DNA of 64,000 bases. It comes from Isoetes taiwanensis (lineage: Eukaryota > Streptophyta > Lycopodiopsida > Isoetales > Isoetaceae). The notes below the pieces were generated by a model, which was not told the origin of the DNA, did not search any database, and saw only the letters and a program-made list of their open reading frames with translations. The stretch is from assembly GCA_021234155.1 (NCBI GenBank), contig JAJEKV010000005.1, forward strand, positions 28,238,689-28,302,688, read 5' to 3'. Position 1 is the first letter of the stretch; every line of letters starts with the position of its first letter. This document shows, one piece after another, positions 10,701 to 22,040 of this stretch. Position numbers and translations under genes: made by a program.

Positions 10701-11675
10701 AGCAAATCTTGCAGTGCTGCTGTTGGAGCATATGCACAAAAAAGATATACCATGTGAGCTTTCTAAGTTAGAGTGCAAATGCATTTAAAGGTATGATGCC
10801 TGACCACGTAGTACTTCTGTTTTGAAGCCTAAAAATCATTAAAAATGTCGCGGATGCAATCACAACAAGCCCACTACATGAAACAAAATATTACTTGATT
10901 GTACATCTGATGGAGATGGAACCTTGTCTCTAAACGTTCAAACCCTAAACTATAACATATTAAAGTGGCATCATTACACTTAATACCTTCTGCAACTAGC
11001 AAAAATCCTGGAAGAGAGAAATGAAGATCAATGAGTTTTTTCTATAAAGAATCCCAAAAGTGAGATAAGAGCATAAACAGAGAATTAAAAAGAAAACAGG
11101 ATTATGATCTATAACAATAAAAGCTTGCATCTATATTTGAAGGGAAGAAAAAGAATATCCAATTAGAAATTTCAATAGAGTAAATTACTTCATTTTATCA
11201 TGTAATAAAGGCCCACGTTACTGTTTGCAGACCTTAGAATATGCGTCTAATACCATCACAAATTGCCGCTATGCTGAACGAATATTATAGTTAGTCAAAG
11301 AGATGCAAAACGAGCTAGGATTTGCATCCATTTCTTATTTTGGCATTTATGTGTTCATATTGTATGATGATTGGAGCATCACTTCTGGAGAACTTATATG
11401 TTGTAGGTGTAAGATAGAATTTTGCACTTATATGTAGTTATTTGTATGTGGGAAAGTAGGTGGGTTGGAACATCTTACTTTATGAATGGTGAATGCCAGT
11501 GGATAATGGTCCAAAAGAAGGTTTGCGCAAGTTTTTGAAGGTAGCAAGCGAGTGATGAACCTGAAATTGTACTTCACTATGAGTTTATGCAAGAGGTGAT
11601 TAAGACGATATTGGTTTAAGGTAGAATTTGTACAAATATTCTATGCTATCAAGATTGTATTAGGGTGTAAATATG
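10701..11675. other. No gene recognised
   Basis: AT-rich sequence with no convincing frame or repeat. Confidence 0.4.
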
Positions 11676-11679
11676 GTGG

Positions 11680-12380
11680 ATGCATGCAAAGTTATTGCCG
11701 CCAACAGAAATAAGCCAAGATATTTTGGCCGTTGGAGATTTTGGGAAAGATATTCTTGTAAAAGTAGTGGAGAGAAAAGCTCATTGTGAAGAGTCATTTC
11801 TTGATATTGGAAAAGCAGATTGGAAGAATGCATCTAAGAATTCACAGCAGGAACTTCATGCAAGAGCAGAGATGCGGGAAGACCTCTGTAACGACTCCAG
11901 AAGAAGATTAGGCATCCGAATGGAAAGCAAACCAACGATCTGGCAAGATATCCTGGCCGGAAATGGAGGGACGCAGCTGTTCTTACCTGGACGAAAACCT
12001 AATCAGGTTTTGTTGGTTTTCCAAAATAATGACGTGGCGGTTATTGCATATAACAATGCGACACAGAGAGCAGCGATTTGTGCCGACTGAAGCGTGCCCA
12101 GAAATATCAGGCATCTGTCGAGTTTGGAGAAGGAGATGCTGATGGTTTTCAGATACAAGGATTTAATCCTTATGCAATTGCGGACAGGACCTGACTGGTA
12201 AGTATTCCCGTGATTTATGCAATAAAGAACTATACTGGTGATCTTGGAATAATCAGCCAAGACCAAATAAATTCTCAATGGCATAATGGATCATTCATGC
12301 ACAATGGGAGAAGCTTAGATCGTCCTCGTGTGAAGCTTAAGAAGAAGAGACATCCTTGTGGACATCCAGAGTATGGTTGA
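11680..12380 (+). pseudogene. Unidentified reading frame with frameshift
   Basis: An ATG at 11680 opens 136 codons, to 12090. After a frame change, similar-looking coding text continues to about 12380 (for example VEFGEGDADGFQIQGF, then a basic tail RPRVKLKKKRHPCGHP). The composition is protein-like, but I cannot name a family. It is not copia RNase H, although a copia-type polypurine tract and LTR start lie about 350 bases downstream on the same strand. It may be a host fragment caught in an LTR element, or a diverged element gene. Confidence 0.3.
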
Positions 12381-12735
12381 TAAGGAAGATATATCCTTTT
12401 GTAAGTACCATATATAAAATGGGTGTCGTATATGTCTAAATAGTCCTAGTGTGTGAGGCCCCAATGTAATTGATCTTAGCAGTTCAGATGCTTAGATCAA
12501 GGGGGAGAAATTGCCAATTAATATGATCTAGGCATCCTCATTTCTTATGATATGGTATATAGGACTAGAGAGTCAATTTGAATTTTCTAGTCGCAGTTTT
12601 AGAACTCCCTACATCATTGAAAGATGTGTCGTCCAAAGCCATCTAGATGTGTTCAAGGTTGAGCATTAAGGGGGAGTAGAAAACTACTAGGGAAGTTCAA
12701 ATTAAACCCTCATTGATCTATTGATCAAGGGGGAG

Positions 12736-13060
12736 TGTTAAGAATAGTGATCGTATAGATCAATGTAGACATACGGGTGTTGTGGCATATACAGATGAGG
12801 TGGATTGCCATGTTGGCAATCCATACTAAGAGTTACAACTGTACCCAATAGTCATGTCTATTAGGATGAGTACCCAATAGTCATGTCTATTAGGATGAAC
12901 AGTCACCACCTATCCTATACGTGCGCTACATTGAGAGCTATTCTCAACCAGTCATCTCAATATCATTCTCTACAGTTTTGCTATTTTAAGACAATCTTTA
13001 TTTCTTCTTAGAAGGGTAAGAAGAGATTCAGTTTAACTTTTTCAGGACAATTTTTTATCT
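12736..13060 (+). mobile_element. Copia-type 3' LTR remnant
   Basis: A polypurine tract AAGGGGGAG at 12727-12735 is followed at once by TGTTAAGAATAG, the usual arrangement at the start of a plant copia 3' LTR. Related GGGGGAG tracts also occur at about 12500 and 12670. Inside the LTR a 29-bp unit starting GTACCCAATAGTC is tandemly duplicated at about 12841-12898. The 3' boundary is uncertain. No copia pol frame was recognised upstream. Confidence 0.6.
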
Positions 13061-14250
13061 CTTGCTTGTTTTTGTCCAAAGCACTTAAAGATAGAAAATC
13101 ATGGAGAAAATTACTATGGCAAGCGTCACTGGGCAGGAGCCTGAGCAGCCATTTACTGGCTGATTTCCAAAGATACTAAGATACTATGAATTTCAATGAC
13201 CACCTCCTTTTCTTTGCATAAATCCCAGAGTTGCTTATCATGAGAACAGTCCACAACTTCATCATTTCATCATGATATATTAGAGCATCAGACAGAGAAA
13301 ACAATTCTGAAATTTTTTAGGTGCATGACAGGCACTGGGCACTTGACACGTCGAATCTTTTCAATGTTCTGCAATAATAACTATATTATTGACATGTTCC
13401 TTCACACAAATTGATGTACGTCTACCTTTACAGTTTAGCATTTACATCCAACCAATCTGAATTTGCAGTCCTCAAGAACAGTTTTTGTTGCAAGGCAGCA
13501 CAGTTATTTGCATGCCTATAGTGATATGTACATGAATATAGTTTATCTGTTCATGGCATAATATTGCCCGTTTTCATCTCTGTTGTACTAATTATGTGTA
13601 GGGCTGAGTCCACTATAGAGTGTGGCAAGTGGATTTCAAGGAAGGAAGTAAATGGTTCAAATTTTGCCACTAAGACTAATGTGGAAAACTTTTACAGAAA
13701 AGAAAATTAAATGTTGCTTACTTGGCTTCTGTGCATGTAAGCGTTTCCTTAGCTGAATCCACTTTCCTTGCAGGCCACTAACAATGCAGGAAAATTCACT
13801 AAGATCCAAGCACAACTGAGAATGGATAAATAGATACAAGATAGATACAGTTTTTAATGTCCACGAGAAGTCGGAACTGTTCAAATATTTTAGAGATGGG
13901 TATGCCTGCTAATAATAAGGCCATTTATTCCCAAAATTTAACCAGCAAAAACTAGTTGCTAGAAGTTGGAGTAAGTTCCAATGATTCCAATCACCGTATA
14001 GACATTCATTCATATAGATAGTGGTTGAAGGATCTTTTCCTCTTTCCATAAAACATCATGTCCAGTCCCACAAATAGGGCTAGCTCAAGATTGCAGGCAA
14101 ATGTGGCTTATCTCCAAATGAAAGGAAGTTGCTTTTTAGAGCAGGTGGTTGTGGACAGAGATGAGGAGCTGACTTTTCAGAGGCTCATATTTCCTATGCC
14201 ATAAACAGTACTATGCTGCTATTAATGGCGAAAAGAAGGAGAACCTTCAA
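13061..14250. other. No gene recognised
   Basis: AT-rich; only short chance frames were found. Confidence 0.4.
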
Positions 14251-14267
14251 ACTGCTTGCTTTGATCT

Positions 14268-14484
14268 TTGCATGATGGGGTATACTCTGTGCCTGCAAGA
14301 AACCGAACTGATTTCTGTTCCAGAAAATGCTTGCTCTTTTTGCATGATGGGGAACTATACTCTGTGCCTGCATGAAATGGAACTCAATGTTGTTCCAGAA
14401 AATGCTTGGTTTTTTTTTGCATGAAAACTATACTCGGTGCCTGCAAGAAATATGGGGGACTCTATTCTTTTCCAAAAAATGCTT
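14268..14484. repeat. Three tandem copies, about 72 bp each
   Basis: The phrase TTGCATGA..ACTATACTC.GTGCCTGCA.GAAA....TTCCAGAAAATGCTT recurs at about 14268-14338, 14339-14411 and 14416-14484, with substitutions and small indels. Confidence 0.8.
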
Positions 14485-15270
14485 ATGCTCTTATGGAGAA
14501 CATATCTAACGTTCTTGATACATCAAGCTCAAACAAAGCTACTGAAGAAAATGAATTTGAATATACCTAGTTTTGTCAATAGGAAAAACAAAGAATCACA
14601 AGACCTAAGAATGCCAAAGTAACTCCGTCCGCCTCTGAAATGGCCACCCTGATTAGAACAATCTTATTTATATATGCAGACAACTGCCACGACAATTTTC
14701 ACCCGGCCAACTTTAGCAAAAGGTGCGTCCAGCTGCGCTGGCTATGTCACTTCAGAACGCCTTTCGCCGTTATTCCCTGGTTGCATAATTGATGTTTGGT
14801 TCTGACATTCTCTTATGTGTCTATCTATCTTACCTGTATATAATTTATACATACATAGAGTTACATTTGTCAGCTGATGTCGCACAATCCTAACCATTGG
14901 TGATTTCGTCCCCTAGAATAATAAACGGTCATGATTCTGCCACGACCCACTGCACCAAGATATCGAGATATTTGAGATCTCTCATCGAGATATTGAGATC
15001 TCTTACATGTGCAAAAGTTGTACCTGCACTAAGATTTCATTCCACGTCTCTTTGTAAAAGAACATTTGGACCATTGCCCACTAGTATTTCAAGATGTTAA
15101 ACATGTGGGCATTCTCCTTTTTCCTCTTCCCCTGTTGATTTTAAAGCTTAAATTTGTTGTCAATTCTCTCTCTTTATGCTTGATGCATGTTTGCGCATGA
15201 CACTATAAGAAGGGTAGAATACCTACACTATTGCATCACACGCTCAGTCTTCCACCATCTTTCCTTTGTT
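14485..15270. other. No gene recognised
   Basis: Short direct repeats occur (ATATTGAGATCTC, ATATCGAGATATTTGAGATC near 14955-15003). Otherwise nothing is supported. Confidence 0.35.
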
Positions 15271-15272
15271 GA

Positions 15273-15749
15273 TTGCAGAGTGAACCTTCTCTTTTAGGCA
15301 AAGTTAGCATCTCCTTAAAGAGTGAGAAAATGTGCTCTAACGACCAAGTTTTCTGTGAGAAGGAAAAGTGCCCAACTGAAAAAAATGATGGGATCAAAAT
15401 GAAGAGCCTCAAGTGCATTTTGGAATCCTATGGATGGAGCACAAAGGAAAAGATTGGGAAAATGGACTTCGAATGCAATAGCAAGGTCAGCACTTTGAAT
15501 GGACCCTTCGAAAGAAGTTTGGAGAGTTTCATAGATCTTGAACTATTGCAAAATGAAAGAGAGGTAAAATTATGGAGTCATGTTTTAGAGTCCAGGGAAG
15601 TAGCATACCCTTACAATGATGATGTTGTTCATGATAAACTATATCAAGATTCAACGTTATCTGAGTACTTAAAAACTATAGCATGTGTACTTAGAAAGGG
15701 GGGCTGGCAAGAAGGGGAAGTGCAGGAGATGATCCCAATAACATGGTAA
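15273..15749 (+). CDS. Hypothetical protein, 158 codons
   Basis: An open frame runs from the ATG at 15273 to a stop at 15749. The sequence upstream (TTGATTGCAG ending at 15280) resembles a 3' splice site, so the true exon may begin at 15281 and this could be the last exon of a longer gene. The protein is hydrophilic and Lys/Glu-rich. It has two Cys in the first third and a C-terminal half that looks helical (SFIDLELLQNEREVKLWSHV). No family is recognised. The codons look used rather than random, but no neighbouring exon was found. Confidence 0.4.
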   Translation: MQSEPSLLGKVSISLKSEKMCSNDQVFCEKEKCPTEKNDGIKMKSLKCILESYGWSTKEKIGKMDFECNSKVSTLNGPFERSLESFIDLELLQNEREVKLWSHVLESREVAYPYNDDVVHDKLYQDSTLSEYLKTIACVLRKGGWQEGEVQEMIPITW

Positions 15750-15857
15750 ACAACGCCAACAAATACCTAAAGTTGTATATTGGGTGTTTATGATATACTA
15801 GTTGAATCCACAATCTATTACATACCATAGAGTCAACTAGCTAATTTCAACATATTG

Positions 15858-15979
<122 letters not shown>

Positions 15980-16912
15980 TGGAGCCCGCCCTTTTATATG
16001 GGCCAAACTCTGGGGCCCGATGTTGTCCCTCTCTACCTAGAATGACTTGGAGTAGGTACAAAAAGCCTTCTTAGCGCAGGCACTTGGGGTGAAGTCTATG
16101 GTCCTATATCAAATCCTATTGCAAGAGACAGGCCCTTTGCCTCTTTATACAACGGCCCTTGATCGCACATCGTCTACTTTCAGAAGGTGGTCAATATGGA
16201 CGATGCTCATCCCCCTAACCTAGCTTATGCTATAGCAATATGGCCCCAGCGCCTCAAGGCCGGCTGGAGGGAAATGAGAGCGTAGTGGCTGGCCAAATAG
16301 AATGTGCAGGAGCACAGGTGCATATAGGTGCAAACAAAGGCAGATCGCCATAGCTTGAGGCAATATTTTGATCGTTACCTGCGTATCCATTTGCCTATGA
16401 AAAGGCACAGACTCATTGCTTCGATTCACACAAGTGCATATCGTCTTCAAATTGAAACGGGCAAATGGATTGGGGAGCCATGCCAGAAAGGCTTTGTCAA
16501 TGTTGCCAAGTGAGAGCCATTGAGGATGGATGTTATACCCATCAGAGTTATCTAGAGTATGATCAAATCTGGGCACACCATGCTGAGTTAGTTAAGCCTG
16601 GCCAACCGCTACATGTGATATTGAGCAGGGCTTTCGTACGGATGTTGAAATCATACTTTCAAGAGGTCATGGATATGCAGGAACAGCTATGTCCTTGACA
16701 CACACCTGGCATGTATATATATGTTTTATCATGTATATTTGTATAGTTTGATAGCATTCTTATTACTGCCACAGTTTTCCCCTCGAAAACCTTTCGGGAT
16801 GGGTTTTTTAATCCAAACAGTAATAAGTCTGCTGCGCTTCTTCATTGGGTCCCATAGAAAGATTGGTCTCCATGGACAATAAAAGCCATTCTATTCTATT
16901 CTATTCTATCTA
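15980..16912 (+). mobile_element. LINE-A 3' fragment, 5' truncated
   Basis: The sequence starts within the post-RT region (GGAGCCCGCCCTTTTATATGG). It aligns with the fuller LINE-A copy at 30096-31090. It contains the same C-terminal Cys-rich motif (about 16497-16535), the conserved 3' hairpin region (CCCTCGAAAACC near 16780), and the end GGTCTCCATGGACAATAAAA followed by (TTCTA)n. The frames are broken. This is a dead 5'-truncated insertion. Confidence 0.85.
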
Positions 16913-17950
16913 TGTTCATATACTTTCATATGACTAGTGCCATGTAAGCATGCCACTTGACATGAACCTCAACATGTAGCTTGATCTATGTGATCACTTA
17001 TTCTAAATTCTAACAGAAGAATCTTAACATGTGATCGAGAATGCATTTCTTTTTAGACAATAAAAAAATTACATTTACAAATTCAGTCACTATATGCACA
17101 AGTCTATCCGTCATCCATTGAGGCATAGCTGCTGCTACTTCCACAAATATAATATCAACAAATATTCCATAAGTGGGGATTTGCACATACAATATTATAG
17201 ATCAAATTTTGAAATGTTTCAAAATCAATTTTTTTTCTGGTTGTTACTTACTCAAATGCTAAGTAACATTCTCCAAAATCTAATGCACGTGGGTGCGCCG
17301 ATGTCTATATGGACGCGTTCCAATGGGTTTTGTATTCTGCAATTTTCTACTAATCAAATTTTTCATGTAGAAAATGCGAATTTTGCAAAAAGGATGGAGA
17401 TTTCATCCATTTCGTATTTTATGTATGCAACTTCGACCCTATCCCTAATCAACAGCACACGAGTAGCCATCAGTAGGCTGACCGATGCAACACACATATA
17501 ATAGAGAAACCTTGTGGGCGTGGAACAATGAAAGAAGAAGCAAGCAAGTGGAAGGAATTCATTGAAACCTTCAGAAAAGGTTGGATCCCAAATGACTTCA
17601 TGATGGAGCAAAGATAGTCTGGCAAGAGTAACACAACGAAGTAAATTCTTGTCAAAATACACAAGTGTTTACACGGGCCTTAGACTTTACAATGTCATAC
17701 TCCTTCGACTTGAAGCAGTCGAAGGGTACATTGGAGACCTTCTGCAAGAGCTCAAAGGGCCAGTTAGAAGTTGTAGGCCAATGGCCATAAGGGAAGTGTA
17801 GAACCATGCAAAGAACCTAGAATCGACAATGACTGAGCATGTAAGCTTTGCACCTACAGTTAAAAACACGATAAGGAAAGCTAGCCGCCAAGCAACGGAC
17901 CAAAAAGACTTTTTCAAGCAAAACTTTGACAAATACAGAGGGGCATCTAC
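16913..17950. other. No gene recognised
   Basis: Open frames on both strands at 17094-17662 overlap each other, and neither has a recognisable domain. The stretch 17690-17950 reads as protein-like text with stops on the plus strand and may be a dead element. Confidence 0.3.
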
Positions 17951-17952
17951 AA

Positions 17953-19440
17953 TGTGACGCTCCCAGAATCTATACGATGCTCCCATCGTACAAATACGGG
18001 AATTTCCCTTTCATGGAGACTATATCGCCATGATAGGGCCCTCCGTCATACTCGGACCACTTGGGATGGCCAAATGTCCGGGCGAGGAACACGGAGGTGT
18101 CATTCGTCCCACGTCCTCTATGGGAAATCCTATACAACGGAAGCATACATACACGTTAGCATACAACAATCATGCTAAATAATATACCACCACGAAGGGT
18201 GGCCCATCCATCATCATCAACGAAAAGACAGTACAACCATAATAATATGAAATAAACATCATGACAAGGCGCTACCCCGGGCTCAGACTCCAAGGGATCA
18301 ATTGACGGCCAGGGCCTCAAGATATCAGCAGACGAAGGTATAACATGGCGTTGACTGGCATAAAACAATGGCTAGGGTAGTCCACTCCATCTGCCCCTCC
18401 TGTGCACACTTTGCAGATAGGCTGAATCATGTTATGACGTGCTTGTAGCCCGCCGGAGATGCAATCCCAAGGAATCACCCTACGGGACTACTCCGGGTTA
18501 CATCTCCCCGGTCCGATGAGGCAGGTCAGAGAGGCGTCTCCTTCAAGATATCGTGAGGCAGAGGTATAACATGGCGTTGGCTGGCATAAAACAATGCCTA
18601 GGGTAGTCCACTCCATCCGCCCCTCCTGTGCACACTTTGCAGATAGGCTGAATCATGTTTGACTTGCTTGTAGCCCGCCGGAGATGCAATCCCAAGGAAT
18701 CACCCTACGGGACTACTCCGGGTTACATCTCCCGGTCCGATGGCAGTCGAGAGGCGTCTCCTTCGAGAGCATGGCCGGATCCCCAGGTGTACTAGAGAAC
18801 ACGTGCCCCTTAAAGTGACCTCTCGCGCCATTACCAGACTTACTCCCCTAAATCTAAAGGCCAGCTCACCACCCGGCTGGGATTCCAGTCGAGCGTCCCT
18901 ATAGGCACGCGTCTCGACCTGTGGAGTGGTCGGACCCATACCGGCCCCCACCACGCTGACCGGCTATAAGTCTAGCACACTGTAGGAGTCCTGTAGCCGC
19001 GCTAGGCAAGACCCCACCCCCGATTCACCATCATACTCGTTATCTGGTGCTGAACCGCATCATATCATCCACAGCCAGGTTGGCTCTTGTGCACAGGCCG
19101 CATTTATTGGGTATTAAGGGGTCTAGCTAGAGACATCTCTACTGTTAAGAGGCTTTTAGATCTATACCCTTCCCTCATACACGAAAGAAGTGGAAAGAAA
19201 GATTATAAACACTATCTAAATATCCAGAACAACATACAAAAGAGAATTTAATCATTCCAGCTATTCAAAGAAGTGTCAGCGAAATAGAAGCTATCTAAGG
19301 ACTAACCAGTCTCTTGGCTGGAGCCGTTGTCACAGAAGGCATCCATAGCTCGAGGCTGTTGATAGGTATTGGCAAGGACGGGTTTAAACTAGTGGCTGCT
19401 GCTCCTCTTCACTCTCCAATTCAAATTTGGGATGGAATGG
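17953..19440 (+). repeat. Dispersed repeat R1, copy 2
   Basis: Starts TGTGACGCTCCCAGAATC and matches the copy at 63285 over its first several hundred bases (CCCATCGTACAAA.ACGGGAA, TCGGACCACTTGGGAT, ACCACGAAGGGTGG). A 226-bp internal tandem duplication covers about 18336-18787: AGGTATAACATGGCGTTG begins at 18336 and 18562. The TG start is LTR-like, but I found no paired LTR or coding region. The right boundary is approximate. Confidence 0.7.
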
Positions 19441-19464
19441 GGGGTAGGACCCCTATTTCTCCAA

Positions 19465-21840
19465 CCAAAATAGAATAGAATAGAATAGAATATGATTTTA
19501 TCGTCCACGGAGACCAACTGGCCTATGGGACCCAAGTACAAAAGAGAAGCGAAAGTATTACTACGAGATTAAAACCCCTGAGAAGGGTTTTCGGGAAAAA
19601 CCTTAGTAGCAATAAGGATCTTGCGACATCTTTGCACAATTATATACATAATCACAAGTACATCACGAGGTTAATGTCCGGACGGAGGGGCATAAGCGAG
19701 TCCACATTATCCATTACCTCCCGGGTACGATCCCAACAAGCCCTGAGAGGTCGCGTGCTCGGTAGCTCATGCAAAGGCGATGGGGCACAACTAGCAGAGC
19801 ATCCGAGGCCCGGATATCTTTGTATGCCGGACAGGCACGGAGGGCGTGACTTTCATCCTCAATGGCCACGTTGGCGGCCGGCGGACTCTGTCCTCACGCG
19901 GCTCCCGAATCCATCTCCCTGTCTCAATGCGGAGGTGGTGTGCACTGTCTTGAATGGAAGCAATCACCTGCGCTTTTCATGGGTAGATGGGTGCGCAAGT
20001 AGTGGTGTGGGCCTTGTGAGCATGGGACTAAACTGCTGTCGATAATTGGAGGGCCTCTGCATCCCAAAGCTTGGCCATGAAGCAAGCATCCAATCTTGCT
20101 TCAAGGCGGTAGCGTTCCGCCGGTGTATGCAGCGGGTCCACATCGTGTGCTGCACATTCCATAGCGAACCAGCTGGGCTTGCTTGTCTTTCCAAAGAAGC
20201 TTTGAGTCGGCCAAGGGCCCATTTACTTGCCAAAGCAAGGTTGGGCAGCGGGCTTCATCCATAGCCACCACCTTCCCGGAAGTAAATAATGTGACGTTCA
20301 AATTGACCCTCTCAGAATGGAAGGAAGCCCTGTCTCCTCGAGCAAGATCGATATGGGACCGTGGACTTCACTCCCGGTGCCGGGCCAAGAAGGCCTTCAG
20401 CCCTGCTCTAGATCATTCAAGTGGTGAGGGATATCCGGCCCCCACTTACGCCCCATAGAGGAGGACGGTTCAACCAAGGCCTCGAACAAGTGTGCTGGTG
20501 ACCCCATGCATCTGACTCACGCCTTGTTGTTGTTTTGCATTGCATCTGGGGGCTTTCCGACTGCGGTGACCGTAAACGATGGATGCATCCCGGTGTGTGG
20601 TAGTAGAAAACTCAATGCCCAAATACTTATAAAGCCCGGGCCACCTCCACTACACCTGCCCTGGTAAGTGAATGAGGGAAGGCGTGGGTGCGGGATGATG
20701 GGACCAGCGGCACCCTTGTCTTGGCAAGTTAACTCTCATGTCGGTGAATTGGGAGAAAGTGTCCAAAGCATCCGGTGGCATTGCATGTCCTGCAGGGGTA
20801 TATCGCGAAAGCAAGGCCAACATCATCGGCATATATGAGTTGCCGGATTATGTGGTGCATCAATGGCCTCCCCCCGGGTGCTCGGCTAGCCATTCTTCTA
20901 GCTGGTCAATGTACAAGCCCCGGCGTCGGGGATAGAGGGCAGCCCTGGCGCACCCCAATGCTACTAACAACTTGGGCTCCCCGACGGCAGGAGCCAGACG
21001 AGCAAGCCTCGTATAGTCGTATATAGCATTGGTGTCTCAATCGTCCAACTTCTCCCAGAGGCTTTGTGTCAAAAGCCTTTCTGCGAAATCCACAAAACAA
21101 CAACGATCACCAGATTGCGGCGTTGATTCAGGCTATCCTCTATGAGTGTTCGCAGAGTGAAGATATGGTCAATAGTAGAATGCCTGGGGAAGCATGTACT
21201 GCGTGAGAGCCTTGACTTCTCCATCTCGCCCAAAGTATCGATTCGGCTGCTCAAGAATCCGGAGCAAAGCAACTTGGCAAAGGATGGCCCGACCATAATG
21301 GTGCGATAGTTGGGTCGGGCTGTAGGGGGTCCCTGCGCTTTGTATATGGGCACAACTCTTGGTAGTCGGTCTTGGGGGAAGCCTTCTTGCAATGCCCTGT
21401 TGAAGAGTGTTGTGAGAACCGGCACCATTGGGGGGCCCGATTTGAGAGCTTCTTCTGCACGCATACCATCCAAATGTCTTTGCCTTCCGTTAGCGGCGTT
21501 ACAGGCCCATTATGACATCCCCTTCAAGAATGACCGGTGCTAGGCACATGCAGTGGAGATACTTGGTGCCCGGCTTCCCATTGGGTCATACAGCTGCTGC
21601 AATTATCTCACCCATTGTTCCGGGGAAATATTTCTTGTGGGATGTGCAGGCTTACTCAAGACCTTTCTCCAGAAGGTCCTAGGGTGGCGGTCTAGTAATC
21701 TGTTGCTGGTGCTCCGCAAGGTACCTGGCTTTCTTGGTCTTGAGGAAGGAGCGGTATTGACGGACGGCCTTGCACAGGGAGACCAATTTAGTAAGTCCCT
21801 TCTGGCCAATCGATTTGGGCCAGGTGCCACCCCCCTCATT
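19465..21840 (-). mobile_element. LINE-A copy, minus strand, decayed
   Basis: Read on the minus strand, it starts in the linker before RT (RNISPEQWVR near 21610). RT text follows at 21473-21069 (PNYRTIMVGPSFAKLL, RHSTIDHIFTLRTLIED). Next comes YKYLGIEFSTTTH near 20600, then the post-RT region, a Cys-rich C-terminus near 19800, the 3' hairpin region (about 19575-19605) and the tail (rc of AGAAT repeats) at 19470-19490. It is heavily frameshifted. The 5' end, including any endonuclease, is missing and abuts the gypsy LTR. Confidence 0.85.
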
Positions 21841-22040
21841 GGTGATAATTCGTTAATTAGACCAAATTAGCATAATTAGGTTAATTATGCTAATAAAATC
21901 CATAATTATCCATTGATTTTATTAGCATAGCTAATAAAATCCATTATAGGTGAATACCACTTGGGCCCCTAGGCCTACTACATGCTGGTGACGTGTCATG
22001 ATATGCATACGTATACCGTATAAATACCTGGAACGTCACA
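21841..22040 (-). mobile_element. Gypsy 3' LTR remnant
   Basis: On the minus strand a polypurine tract AAGGGGGGGAGAA (22053-22041) is followed by TGTGACGTTCCAGG, the LTR start. The inside is AT-rich, with repeated TTAATTATGCTAATAAAATCCA-like words. The far end, near the LINE-A junction, may be truncated. Confidence 0.65.

Noticed and set aside
17094-17662. Overlapping 135- and 99-codon frames on opposite strands
   Set aside because: Low-complexity, no domain, mutually overlapping; treated as chance frames.
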